A DNA stretch of 43,687 nt from Mesostigma viride (Eukaryota; Streptophyta; Mesostigmatophyceae; Mesostigmatales; Mesostigmataceae). The first letter of the stretch is position 1. Every line of letters begins with the position of its first letter. The position numbers and the translations under genes were made by a program. The notes under the pieces were generated by a model, which was not told the DNA's origin, made no database searches, and saw nothing but the letters and a program-made list of their open reading frames with translations. The stretch is from NCBI GenBank assembly GCA_009746045.1, contig RPFO01001937.1, positions 1 through 43,687 of the forward strand. Direction: 5' to 3'. Positions 31,255-40,883 of this stretch are shown one piece after another.

Positions 31255-32110
31255 TCTGGGCGCGCGAGAGGATGCCGACCGGTTGGTCAGCCGCGGGGTG
31301 CCATTCGTGCGGGATGCCTGCCAACTCCAGGATGTCGTGGAGGAAGGCAGAAACAGGCGTCCCCGCGGTTAGGGGCTGGGCGCGCCCGGCCGAGTCCACC
31401 AAGATGGCCTGGCCGCCCTGAACCGCGATGGGGGCCCCGAACTCCACACGCAGCATGGCGGCCTGCGCCAGGCTGAGGGAGGTGATGAGAAAGCCCCCAC
31501 TGGCAACCGGGCCGGGAGGCGGGGCCTGGGCGTCCAAGAAGAGGCGAAGCTGCCGCGGGGACATGAGGCCCAGGTCGGCGCCGCCCGCGAGGTAGGCCGC
31601 CCGCACCGAGACCTGTGCGTCTCGAGCCACCGCCGTGACGAACTCGACCACCGCCTGACCCACCCGCTCGTCCAGGGAAAGCAGCTCTTCCTGCCGGGCG
31701 GCCGGGAGATGCCACGGCAGCCGGCAGCCGGCGTGATATCCTTCCAAGACATACCCCCAAAGAGTCGAGGCCGTCACCGGGGGGCGGCGGAAAGAAATGT
31801 CGCCCGCACCTGCGCAACTAGGGCCAGGAAGGCCGGGGGCCTAGGGAGCGAGGGGAAGGCGGCCTGGAGCCCGACCGCGTCCAGCAACAAAGGGCAGTAC
31901 GCCCAAGAAAAGGTGGCGCGGCCCACCACGCCGACAATGTGCGAGGGCGGCCACGAGGTGAACGCGTGGGCCCGGGGGCCGCCGTCCCACGCGGCAAGGA
32001 CGGGGGTGGCGGCTGGGTGGCCAACCGCGGCCGGGGGAAGGGAGGCCAGAGCGTCGGGGAGCGAGGGGCCGGGGGCGGGCGCCGGGGTCGCCAGGCCCGC
32101 CGGGGGTCGG
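31208..32110 (-). pseudogene. LINE ORF, unidentified domain between PHD and RING
   Basis: Two frames joined at the G run 31779-31784 encode a balanced, apparently folded region of about 250 residues. Part 1 includes FTSWPPSHIVGVVGRATFSW and AYCPLLLDAVGLQAAF. Part 2 includes LWGYVLEGYHAGCRLPWHLP, RVGQAVVEFVTAVARDAQVS, GGFLITSLSLAQAAMLRVEF and LAGIPHEWHP. A Cys at the start of a helix, a late GG-plus-helix block and a final His loosely recall OTU-type cysteine peptidases, but I cannot confirm this. The phase changes again at the G run 31208-31214 before RING. Confidence 0.5.
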
Positions 32111-32600
32111 CCGGGCTCAGCCCAGGCGACAGCGCCGCGCCCCCGTCGGCGGGGCCAGGCGACGGGTGGGGCCCCGGGGCCGAGGGCGCCAGGGCCCGAG
32201 CAACGGCGGCCCCATCGGGCAGGCCACGGCCCGCCCCGAGGGCCTCGGCAGGGGGGCACACGGGGCAGGGGGCCGGAGCACCCAGCGGGGAGGGCAGCCC
32301 GGGGGCCCGCCGGGGGGGACAGCGCGGGCACGTCCAGGAGCCCGGCGGGACCCGGTAGAGCCGGGGAGTAAGACACTGCAAGTGCCACCCGGAATTGCAA
32401 GCATCACAAACTAACATGTGGTGCCCGCGGTGCCCGCTCCGGCAGACCTCGCAGACCAAGGAGGGGGAGACCGGGGCGCCCGAGCCCCCCGCAGCCGGGT
32501 CGCCCACCTCCGCAAGAAGGGCCGCAAGCCGAGAGGACCGCCGAGGCGCCAACCGGGGAGCGGGGGAGCCGTTGGGCGAAGGGGGTCGTGGGTCGTCCAT
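32100..32600 (-). pseudogene. LINE ORF, N-terminal PHD finger
   Basis: The ATG at 32600 follows a GC-rich leader. Residues about 50-95 read CEVCRSGHRGHHMLVCDACN, GWHLQC, then WTCPRC. All C4HC3 ligands of a PHD finger are present, including the conserved Trp before the last CxxC. PHD fingers usually read histone H3 tails. Here it could steer insertion to particular chromatin, which is inference. The frame remains open to about 31818 but becomes low-complexity Pro/Arg, and a phase change near 32100 is required to enter the next domain. Confidence 0.85.
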
Positions 32601-32624
32601 GAACAATCAGGGCAGGCGTGGCAG

Positions 32625-32714
32625 CCACCGAGGGGGGGGGCGGGGGGTGTGGGGGGCGGAGCCCCCCACGCGGGGGGTTTGGGGGGCGGCAGCCCCCCAA
32701 CGCGCTGCGGTCGC
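32625..32714 (-). promoter_or_regulatory. GC-rich leader with G/C hairpins
   Basis: Two adjacent blocks read GGGGGGCGGAGCCCCCC and GGGGGGCGGCAGCCCCCC, each self-complementary. Several G runs could also form quadruplexes on the plus strand. They lie between the 170-bp array and the LINE ATG. They may affect translation or transcription start. Confidence 0.6.
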
Positions 32715-34089
32715 GGTACCGCCTGCCGTCCGGCACTTTGAAGCCCGCCGGTGCTATAATTCCTATCGTCCACGCATGTTTTCCCCTGCCTCAAACCGCA
32801 CGTTGCATTTAAATCTGGAGCCCAAAATTCACTGAAAACGTGTGCCAGCCGGTAGCAAACTGGGCCAAGCTGCCACGGAATGGTGGTACCGCCTGCCGTC
32901 CGGCACTTTGAAGCCCGCCGGTGCTATAATTCCTATCGTCCACGCATGTTTTCCCCTGCCTCAAACCGCACGTTGCATTTAAATCTGGAGCCCAAAATTC
33001 ACTGAAAACGTGTGCCAGCCGGTAGCAAACTGGGCCAAGCTGCCACGGAATGGTGGTACCGCCTGCCGTCCGGCACTTTGAAGCCCGCCGGTGCTATAAT
33101 TCCTATCGTCCACGCATGTTTTCCCCTGCCTCAAACCGCACGTTGCATTTAAATCTGGAGCCCAAAATTCACTGAAAACGTGTGCCAGCCGGTAGCAAAC
33201 TGGGCCAAGCTGCCACGGAATGGTGGTACCGCCTGCCGTCCGGCACTTTGAAGCCCGCCGGTGCTATAATTCCTATCGTCCACGCATGTTTTCCCCTGCC
33301 TCAAACCGCACGTTGCATTTAAATCTGGAGCCCAAAATTCACTGAAAACGTGTGCCAGCCGGTAGCAAACTGGGCCAAGCTGCCACGGAATGGTGGTACC
33401 GCCTGCCGTCCGGCACTTTGAAGCCCGCCGGTGCTATAATTCCTATCGTCCACGCATGTTTTCCCCTGCCTCAAACCGCACGTTGCATTTAAATCTGGAG
33501 CCCAAAATTCACTGAAAACGTGTGCCAGCCGGTAGCAAACTGGGCCAAGCTGCCACGGAATGGTGGTACCGCCTGCCGTCCGGCACTTTGAAGCCCGCCG
33601 GTGCTATAATTCCTATCGTCCACGCATGTTTTCCCCTGCCTCAAACCGCACGTTGCATTTAAATCTGGAGCCCAAAATTCACTGAAAACGTGTGCCAGCC
33701 GGTAGCAAACTGGGCCAAGCTGCCACGGAATGGTGGTACCGCCTGCCGTCCGGCACTTTGAAGCCCGCCGGTGCTATAATTCCTATCGTCCACGCATGTT
33801 TTCCCCTGCCTCAAACCGCACGTTGCATTTAAATCTGGAGCCCAAAATTCACTGAAAACGTGTGCCAGCCGGTAGCAAACTGGGCCAAGCTGCCACGGAA
33901 TGGTGGTACCGCCTGCCGTCCGGCACTTTGAAGCCCGCCGGTGCTATAATTCCTATCGTCCACGCATGTTTTCCCCTGCCTCAAACCGCACGTTGCATTT
34001 AAATCTGGAGCCCAAAATTCACTGAAAACGTGTGCCAGCCGGTAGCAAACTGGGCCAAGCTGCCACGGAATGGTGGTACCGCCTGCCGT
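32715..34089. repeat. 170-bp tandem array, eight units, at the LINE 5' end
   Basis: GGTACCGCCTGCCGTCCGGC recurs exactly every 170 bases (32715, 32885, and so on to 34075), giving 8 full units plus about 15 bases. Units look identical by eye. The array joins the LINE leader with no gap. On the minus strand each unit has TATA-like words (GAATTATAGC, GATTTAAATGC). Tandem 5' monomers act as promoters in mouse L1; a similar role is inferred. Confidence 0.85.
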
Positions 34090-34099
34090 AAAACATATA

Positions 34100-34690
34100 G
34101 GATGCGGATGGCGCTGCCTTCTATTCCCCCCACCACCGGCCTGACATCGTGGTGCTGGACTTTGAGGGGGGTGGCCGGCATCTGCTTATTGACGTTTCGG
34201 TGGCGCGGCCCTTGGCTCTTAGCCACGTGGCTGGGGCCTCCCTCACGGCAGGTTACACGGCGGACCGGGCGGAGCGGGCCAAGCTCCTGGCCTACGGCGA
34301 CGTCGGGCACCATCGTGTGGTGCCCTTTGTCCTGGAGGAGTTTGGGGCCATGGGGCCCCTGACCTCTGCCTTCTTCAAGGAGTGTTGCCGGCTCCAGGAG
34401 GACCGGCTGGACCTGGAGGGCCAGCGGGCCCCATGGTCGGCGCGGACCTGGACGTCATATTGGCGTCAGCGCTTGTCGGTGGCGCTGACTCGGGCCATGG
34501 CGGACATCATGCTCCGCCGTACGCGGGCTGATTTTGCGGTGCAGCAGGGCTATTAGGTTCCTCCCGTTAGGCGTTTCCATTGGTCTTATCGTAGTATAGA
34601 GCTTTGACATGGCTCTGTATATAGGTTTATAGCTGGGCGTTTGCTTTGGTTTGAGTGATTTCACTCTGCTGTAAGTAATTATATATTTAA
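34100..34690 (+). mobile_element. LINE copy, 5'-truncated, plus strand
   Basis: The endonuclease region begins at AGGATGCGGATGG, continues to the stop at 34554 and the 3' UTR, and ends in a TATA-rich tail. The 135-codon frame from 34149 is intact. It lies head-to-head with the full-length copy, separated from the 170-bp array by about 10 bases (AAAACATAT). Confidence 0.9.
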
Positions 34691-36240
34691 TATATATATA
34701 AAACACGCTGCTGGGGCTCCACTTAGTAGCGGAATGTTGGTAAGTATTTAAACCTCTTTCCTTGGCCAGATCAGAATGCACCATGTTTATCGATGATTGG
34801 TGGCGTGTTGTAAACTGGGGCTGGGAGCACGAAGAAACCAGCTGCGGGCACCCCAGGTATATGTGAAGTTTGGTATGCTGTTCCTGCCTTGGGAAACAAA
34901 GGATTCATTTCCCATGTTTATTCAGATATGTTGAAGCAGGCTGAGCTAAATACTATACATGGAAGGGGGCTATTTTGTCTTTGATATGGTTGCCGCCCAT
35001 GATTAACATATTAACCTAAACATACCATACATGCGACATTTAATATAGTTCGTTTTCGGCTAGGAGGCGTGGCCTTTGCATGACGGGCAAGAGGATTTCA
35101 GCCGTGTGGGCAACCAAGCACACATGTCGTCGGGCTAGCCCCGGCGAGTGCGCACGTGAACCGGCACTCCCGGTCACACATGACACCATAGAGATAGTCA
35201 GCTGCACCGCCTCATGTCGGCGAAACCCACAGTTCCATCGGAATCGTTTCAGCGGCCGGCACTTCCTCTCCGCGTTTCCTCAACCTCGTTTTCAGGATCA
35301 TACTCATCGTTCCTACATTTTCCTCTTCCACGCAGGTTGTGGCTTTTTTGAAAGCCACGAATGTACCCGGGGATGGGACGCTTCGGCTGCCTCAATGCCT
35401 ATACACATTCGATACGATGTCCCCCTCTCACCTTCCTCCATCATTCCGCTCACATATTGCACTATGTGTCTGTGTTTTGTTCTTTTTCTTTTTCTTGTTT
35501 GTTTTGCTGTTCTTGTCCTTTCTCTTTTACTCTTACTGAGGGAGCTCGGCTGCATGGGCTGCGCGCTGTGTGTGCTACTCTCGTGTTTTTCTGAGGGCAC
35601 TTGAGAGACTAACCAAGGATCAGGCCCCACACACGGCAAATTATATCAGGCATCAGCCTTTGCTTTTGTTAACCCTCCCAATGATATCTCTTTACAAACG
35701 CCAAAAAAACACAAAGGCAGGAGCACGGTGACTCATCTGGAACATGAAGAAGGGAAATCTTTTTGTTACAGGAAAGAGGTGTCAAGTATGACAATTGGAA
35801 GGCCCCCCCACCGGGAATCCACAACATGTTCCGAGTCCGTTCAGCTGTGTTGTTAGCCACATCCTGCCCCGGGGAGATGCATCATGGACCACCCGGCGCT
35901 ATCGCGTAACGGGTGTTACGCAGTGATTATATTGACTTATACCTCAATATGCTCCGCTCTGGTTCTGTTTGATGTCTTAGCTCTCAGTGCATCTGAATCA
36001 TCATGAAACACCTTATGACTTTCTGGCATGCTCTTACCCTCCACAGAATAGGGCAATCAAGTGGCATTGATTACCGGAAGTACACTGCTATTTCTCGGCA
36101 GTTCCCCTATCGTATCTCCTCCAAGGAATGGCGGAAGCGTTGTCGCATCAACACGCGCCATAACCATCACTGCAAGGATGACCATACTCTCCGTCGCCTC
36201 CGGCGCTTACAGCGCACGCATTTGTCGCTTACCAACTCCA
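34691..36240. other. Spacer, no recognised gene
   Basis: Mixed-composition sequence. The frame 35080-35604 (174 codons) contains a strongly hydrophobic stretch FVLFLFLVCFAVLVLSLLLL encoded by a T-rich tract (35470-35540). It may be a chance frame. The frames at 36003-36254 and 36061-36462 show no known motif. A run of 12 A lies at 36256-36267. Confidence 0.3.
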
Positions 36241-36267
36241 CTCGCCCACTGTAGCAAAAAAAAAAAA

Positions 36268-36590
36268 TCCTGCCGGGGCAGGTCTATCCGTGGGGAGAGT
36301 CCCTATTCGAGTACGCCCCCCCTCCGATCGCTAGTGCCCAGGATCGTGCCCCCGATCGCTGTGGCTAGGATCGTGCGCGCCTGCCGTCCGATCGTGCCCC
36401 CGATTGTGCGCGCCTGCCTCGAATCACTGTATAGGGTGGGCTCCAGCGGATACCCGGCTTGATGCGTGACTAAGGGAAGCCTAGGGAGAAGGTAACGAGG
36501 CCAAGGTCTGGATAGAGTATCATTGAGCCAAACTATTTGAAACCTTCGCTCGAAGGGAGTGGGATCCCTTCCCTGATAAGGGGGGAGGAG
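36268..36590 (+). mobile_element. 3' internal end of a second gypsy-type element with PPT
   Basis: Immediately before the LTR at 36591 is GGGGGGAGGAG, the same polypurine tract as in the first gypsy element. Upstream sequence has a repeated GATCGTGCCCCCGATCG-like motif and no domain I can name. The body of the element is missing or beyond recognition. Confidence 0.55.
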
Positions 36591-37319
36591 TGTAGCGTGC
36601 CGACTAGGGTCGAGCCTAGCGAGCACTTGGAAGTTTGGCAAAAGGATAAATAGGTTAAAAAATACTAGCAAAAGAGTAGCTATACTATCGTCAAATGTTG
36701 CCAAGATTGAGTGATTCGATATCAGCACCTTTGGGCATACATGGCTACATGTGTATCGGTGACTGATATCTAGAGGTAATACTGGCGATATTGTGACATA
36801 TATCGATAGATGTACGTCCGAGGCATAATGGCAACGATTGTTGCCAAGGACATGGATAGTGGCCGGATCAGCCCTATGTTCGACCCGTAGTTCGGCACAC
36901 TACAATGAACTTCAGGCCGTAACTTAGTGACGGGTGAATTTGGGCCACACGAGTGGATCAGCCACTGAGCTGGTGCCGAGTGCCGACCTAGTGGCACTGC
37001 TTGGCATAAATGCGTGCAAGGACGATGGACAAGACAGTCGTCTCGCAATCCGCCGACTCACCCAACTCAGTCAACTGAGCTACGAATCTATTCCTTTTAA
37101 TACAATCATGTCTGACGCATAATCTTGTTCAACTGCAATTGCAAGAACACAAGAAGGTAATCATTATAATGCCTCTGGGCCTACGCTGTGATGACAGCAA
37201 GTAGCCCATAGTATAGTGATTCCCTTCCCCTCTCAGGCAGGCAACAAACCGGGACGATGGTCCCGTAGATAGAAACGATCTTTCCCAACGTGCCTGGCCG
37301 ATGGGTTTGGCACGTTACA
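36591..37319 (+). repeat. LTR of a second gypsy-type element, 729 bp
   Basis: It starts TGTAGCGTGCC and ends GGCACGTTACA, complementary ends with TG...CA and one mismatch, directly after a polypurine tract. Its sequence differs from the LTR at 20941, so it is another family. It ends right at the start of the Penelope-like element and has probably cut off that element's extreme 5' end. Confidence 0.7.
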
Positions 37320-37344
37320 CCCACACCCGGCCGAAAGCACCCGT

Positions 37345-37743
37345 CGCGTCATTTATGCCATTTACAACCGCAGGTACCCTCAGCGTATCTACGTTGGCCA
37401 GACGCAACGGGATGCCTGGACGCGTTTTCAGGAACACTGTTCGGACATGATGTCCGAGCGGCACGCCCCCTTCATATTGGCCGCCCTGCATGCCGCCAAC
37501 GACGACACCCCCCTACATGGCGCCATGACCCAATACGGGTGGTGGGATTGGCGGGTCGTACCCTTGGAACATGTCCCCGGCACCCTTACCGGCGCAGCTT
37601 TTCGCAAAGCCGCAGGGCATCGGGAAACCTTTTGGAAACGAATGTTACATGCATTTCTGCCCCACGGTTTTTGCATTGAAGGCAAGAGCTTCAAAGCTCG
37701 GTCTCGCCGCCGCCCGCCTCCCCCCCGTCCTCGCCCGGCCTAG
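37345..37743 (+). pseudogene. GIY-YIG endonuclease domain of the Penelope-like element
   Basis: In the frame ending at the TAG at 37741-37743 the sequence reads RRVIYAIYNRRYPQRIYVGQ, then TQRDAWTRFQEHC, followed by HAPFILAALHAAN, YGWWDWRVVPLEHVPG and ETFWKRMLHAFLP. This matches the GIY-YIG fold: the I-Y-x-I-Y and I-Y-V-G-Q-T strands, the conserved Arg in RFQEH, and a late Glu in ETFWK. The domain would nick target DNA. A basic, Pro-rich tail follows and the frame stops. The true ATG is not identifiable because the LTR abuts the 5' side. Confidence 0.85.
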
Positions 37744-37859
37744 CTTATGTTCATCCGTGCCCTGGCGTCTGAAGCACAATCTCCACCCATATCGCCCCTA
37801 TCCCCCCAGCGTCACCCCTGCCCCTCCACCTTCCACACATGTGTCCCCCGCTCCTTCCC

Positions 37860-38982
37860 TTTACTCCACCAGTCTCCGCTGTCTACGTCACATGTCTCGG
37901 CTTATGCAACGCGGCAACTTTCATGCATCCTATCTCGAAGCCTGCAGCTTGAAGAAGCTTACCAGCTTACACATTGCCGTCGGGTCGTGCTCCCCAGCTG
38001 ATCTGCAAGTCCCCCGCTCCCATGCCACTAGTCTGCGAGGCCTTCTCTCACGTATCATTCGGCACCGTGTCAATGGGAATGCAGATGCACACTGCGTACG
38101 CGTCTTTTACTGATCTCACCTTTCATTCATGCTGCGATGGATGAGCTGCATGTGTTTGCCACACATTCTGCATTTGCCGCAAGTGCAGCTAGGCTGGAAT
38201 GCCGCTCGTGGTGCGCAACACTTTCGGCACTCCCATTGCCGCCTGGCATTACTCTCCCACCTTGGGACAAATGGTTTTCAGCAACGGGAAGGTCAGCCGC
38301 GATACAACGCCCACCGAGAGCTCTGGCCACCATCTTGGCAGGGCCCTGCCCCTGCCAACAACAACGGTATTTCAAGTACCTTGATCCCGGCACCTCACAA
38401 CACGTCATGACCGCTGACCTCCGCATCCTGCCGAGCCACACGCTTGTAGGCCTTTTTGCCAAAGGCACCAAGTTTCGGCCGTGGGTCCAGCGCACGTGTG
38501 CCAAAGAGGTGAATGCACTGCTCTCAACATTACTGCGCAAATTCTGCAATGCCATAATTTTGCACGGACCTACAGCTTGCTCCCCTTGCCATGGAACCGT
38601 GGTTTCGCGCCGTCATTCAAGAATGCAATGCACGTCTCACCAGGCTTGATTACCGTCTCCGGCAGGTCCACAGCACCACCTGGCTCAACTGTCACCACAG
38701 ATAAAGCACTTCTTGACCACTTCAAGCAGGACTTTATCATCACGTGTGTTGACAAGAGTGCCAACAACTTTGCTTGTATCTGCAAGAAGCACTACTACCT
38801 TGCTACTTTGCAACACGAGTTGGCGTCCAGCCCTACCTATGTTCAGCGTGCACAGTCCACCGCCAGTATCACTGCTGCTCATCGGGCTTTTCTGCACAGC
38901 CAACACATTGTTGCTCGGGCATTCCTTAAGCGGCAGCGACGCGCCACCACCACTACGTTCCCATATCTGTATCTCACTCTCA
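37860..38982 (+). pseudogene. Penelope-like element: linker, Cys/His cluster and first RT part
   Basis: Three frames are used in turn. The first ends HRVNGNADAHCVRVFY (37571-38113). The second (38137-38649) contains LAGPCPCQQQRYFKYLDPGT, SQHVMTADLRIL and LVGLFAKGTKFRP. The third (38481-39047) contains FIITCVDKSANNFACICKKH and ends PYLYLTLK at the TIR-element junction. The C-x-C plus His arrangement and the L-x-K-G-x-K-F-R-P block are typical of Penelope-like RTs, as is the VDK...F-x-x-I-C-K-K-x-Y strand. Confidence 0.75.
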
Positions 38983-40883
38983 AGGGGACGGGACATATCG
39001 GAATTTTTTGGCGCCAAAAAATTCGCGCCGGTACCCCCGGACCGTGAAATTGTGGTGCACAATGCGCACAACTCGTGCGGAGGTGGCCATGGCGACGTGC
39101 GTTTCGTAAAAATTTGCCTAATCGGCCTGGCGACAAGCGAAAAATGTACGCCGGTGGTTTTAAACGATGTACTAGTATGATGTTTCATAGCCAGATATGC
39201 ACAATTTGAAATGTCGGTGCCTTTCTTAATCCAGATTTGCACGGGGGTCTAATCCGAAAATCTGGCCGCATATATTAATTTAGAATGCGTGCCTGCGACG
39301 GTAGAATTTAAGATTTGTGGGTTATATTGATGCAGGAAGAAGCGTTAAGTAATGGAAACCGTGAAAACATCCTAAGCGGCTTCGATCTGCGGCCATTTCC
39401 CGTCATTTCTGAAATGATATCGTTCAGGCCTGCGCGATCCGCGGTCAAGCCATCCATGGCTGGCTGGCTGTCTCGCGCGCCTGGGTAGGAAATAAAGCCG
39501 GCCGTGGTACGTTCATTTGCCGCATGTCACCGCCCAGTCTGTTTGCGCTCTAAATGTTCCTGGCATGAAGCTTTGGCGCCGATTCCGGGTGTTCTTGCTA
39601 TTTTGTTCGCAACTTGTTGCAGTTGCGCTATCTGATTTTCCGCAGGTTTCAATGTTTTGCCTTATGCTGCGTATGCCATGCTTCTTAAAGCTAGCAAGAG
39701 TTGATCGGGCAGTTTTGCGGCTCTGCTACACTTTGTTTTATGGAGTTTTTCATATGGTTGACATTGTATATTGCGTAGTCAAGGACCCTAGCCACCTGGG
39801 AGCGGCATCAACGTTGCAAGGAGCTGGCGAGCTCATAAACGCTTGTCTTGGCTCTTCAGCCTGCTGGAAAACAAGGTGTGAAGTTGTAGGGAAGGTGAGC
39901 ATGTGTGATATAGTTATCTCCTTCCTATATGTTTTGCTTCCATTAAACATGGCTGGGGCTTCCTAGATGATAAGGATCAGGTGCTTATTATGACAATATT
40001 AAAGGATGGCCCTTTTATCCTTTAGCATCATGACTGGGTATTAGCTATGAGGTGATTCCCGCAAGTGGTCATGCCTGCTTGCGTAATGATTTAAGAGTCG
40101 GTGGATGTCTTCTTCAAGCATCTAGCATTTGCTTTACGTGCTTCTGCCCAATTTGCAGGGGGCAAGCTTAGGAATGTGCTTATGGTGTCCCTCATGCCAC
40201 AGTGTACCAAGCATGCAGGGTGGCAGCTATAACATGATGTACTAAGGGCAAACTAGCTCAGAATGACCTGGGATTTTGTGGCAAGCTTTTTAACATCATA
40301 AATGAATTAATTTGACTTGGTTTGGCCCAGTTGGTGGTGGGCTAGGGTGTAATAGGTCTGGTGTTTGTGCTCATAAGCGGGATTTTCTGTCATTTTTTTT
40401 TGCACGTTTACACTAATAACATGAGTAAACGTGCTCAGAATGAGCTCAAACTTTGTGAGAGTGAAATTCCCACCCTAGGCCTAGTATAAATATCATCACT
40501 GGAATTTTTGCATGTGTCTACTATTTGATTTATTTTTTTAGGACAAAAAAAAAACGTGTTTTGGGCTAAACCTTATAAATAATCTAAACGTGCTTATTTT
40601 GTGGTCCTGAGTAGCCAGATTTATTTGCAAGGGTGGGGATTTTAGGAAAATATGTGGTTTGGTCACTTTTGGTTTGCCCAGTCTCCTAGGAAAAATCGGC
40701 CAAAAATAGCGTCTTTTTCTATTTTTAGCTCATAACTGGGTCATGCTGGGGGGTAGTACCACCCCCAAGTGGCTGGAAATTTTTTTTTTTTCACATATTT
40801 ATGGTTTGGAAGCATAACTGGATTTTTATCCCATGCACAGGTCTGTTTTCCAGAAAAGTGCACTTTAGATATGTCCCATCCCC
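38983..40883. mobile_element. TIR DNA element of 1901 bp inside the Penelope-like RT, possibly piggyBac-like
   Basis: The ends are GGGGACGGGACATATC and, inverted, GGGGATGGGACATATC (15 of 16 identical). Flanks are TCAA (38979-38982) and TTAA (40884-40887), a 4-bp duplication with one change. Removing the unit and one flank rejoins the RT frame at LTLK/LHKTP. TTAA targets suggest piggyBac, but no transposase is seen; a 149-codon plus frame at 39517-39966 is hydrophobic and unrecognised. A perfect 24-bp palindrome lies at 39001-39024. Much of the interior is AT-rich and non-coding. Confidence 0.75.

Larger units (their letters stand above)
27305..34089 (-). mobile_element. Near-full-length LINE with PHD, RING-H2, RT and restriction-like endonuclease
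   Basis: Read on the minus strand: eight tandem 170-bp units, a GC-rich leader, ATG at 32600, PHD finger, unidentified domain, RING-H2, C2H2-type fingers, RT, CCHC-type knuckle, PD-(D/E)XK-type endonuclease, stop at 27443, 3' UTR and AT tail. RT followed by a knuckle and restriction-like endonuclease is the architecture of the R2/NeSL/CRE-like early-branching LINEs. The coding region is interrupted by three homopolymer-associated frameshifts, one further phase change near 32100 and one in-frame TGA. Otherwise it appears complete. Confidence 0.8.

Noticed and set aside
32715-34089. 170-bp array as a centromeric satellite
   Set aside because: Unit length fits, but only eight units exist here and they are joined exactly to a LINE leader; promoter monomers explain it better without wider data.
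35080-35604. Possible membrane protein
   Set aside because: The hydrophobic stretch is encoded by a T-rich low-complexity tract and the rest has no recognised motif.
37045-37090. tRNA-like stretch on the minus strand (TAGCTCAGTTGACTGAG)
   Set aside because: It resembles a D-arm/box A, but no matching acceptor stem, anticodon arm or T-arm could be found; it lies inside an LTR.
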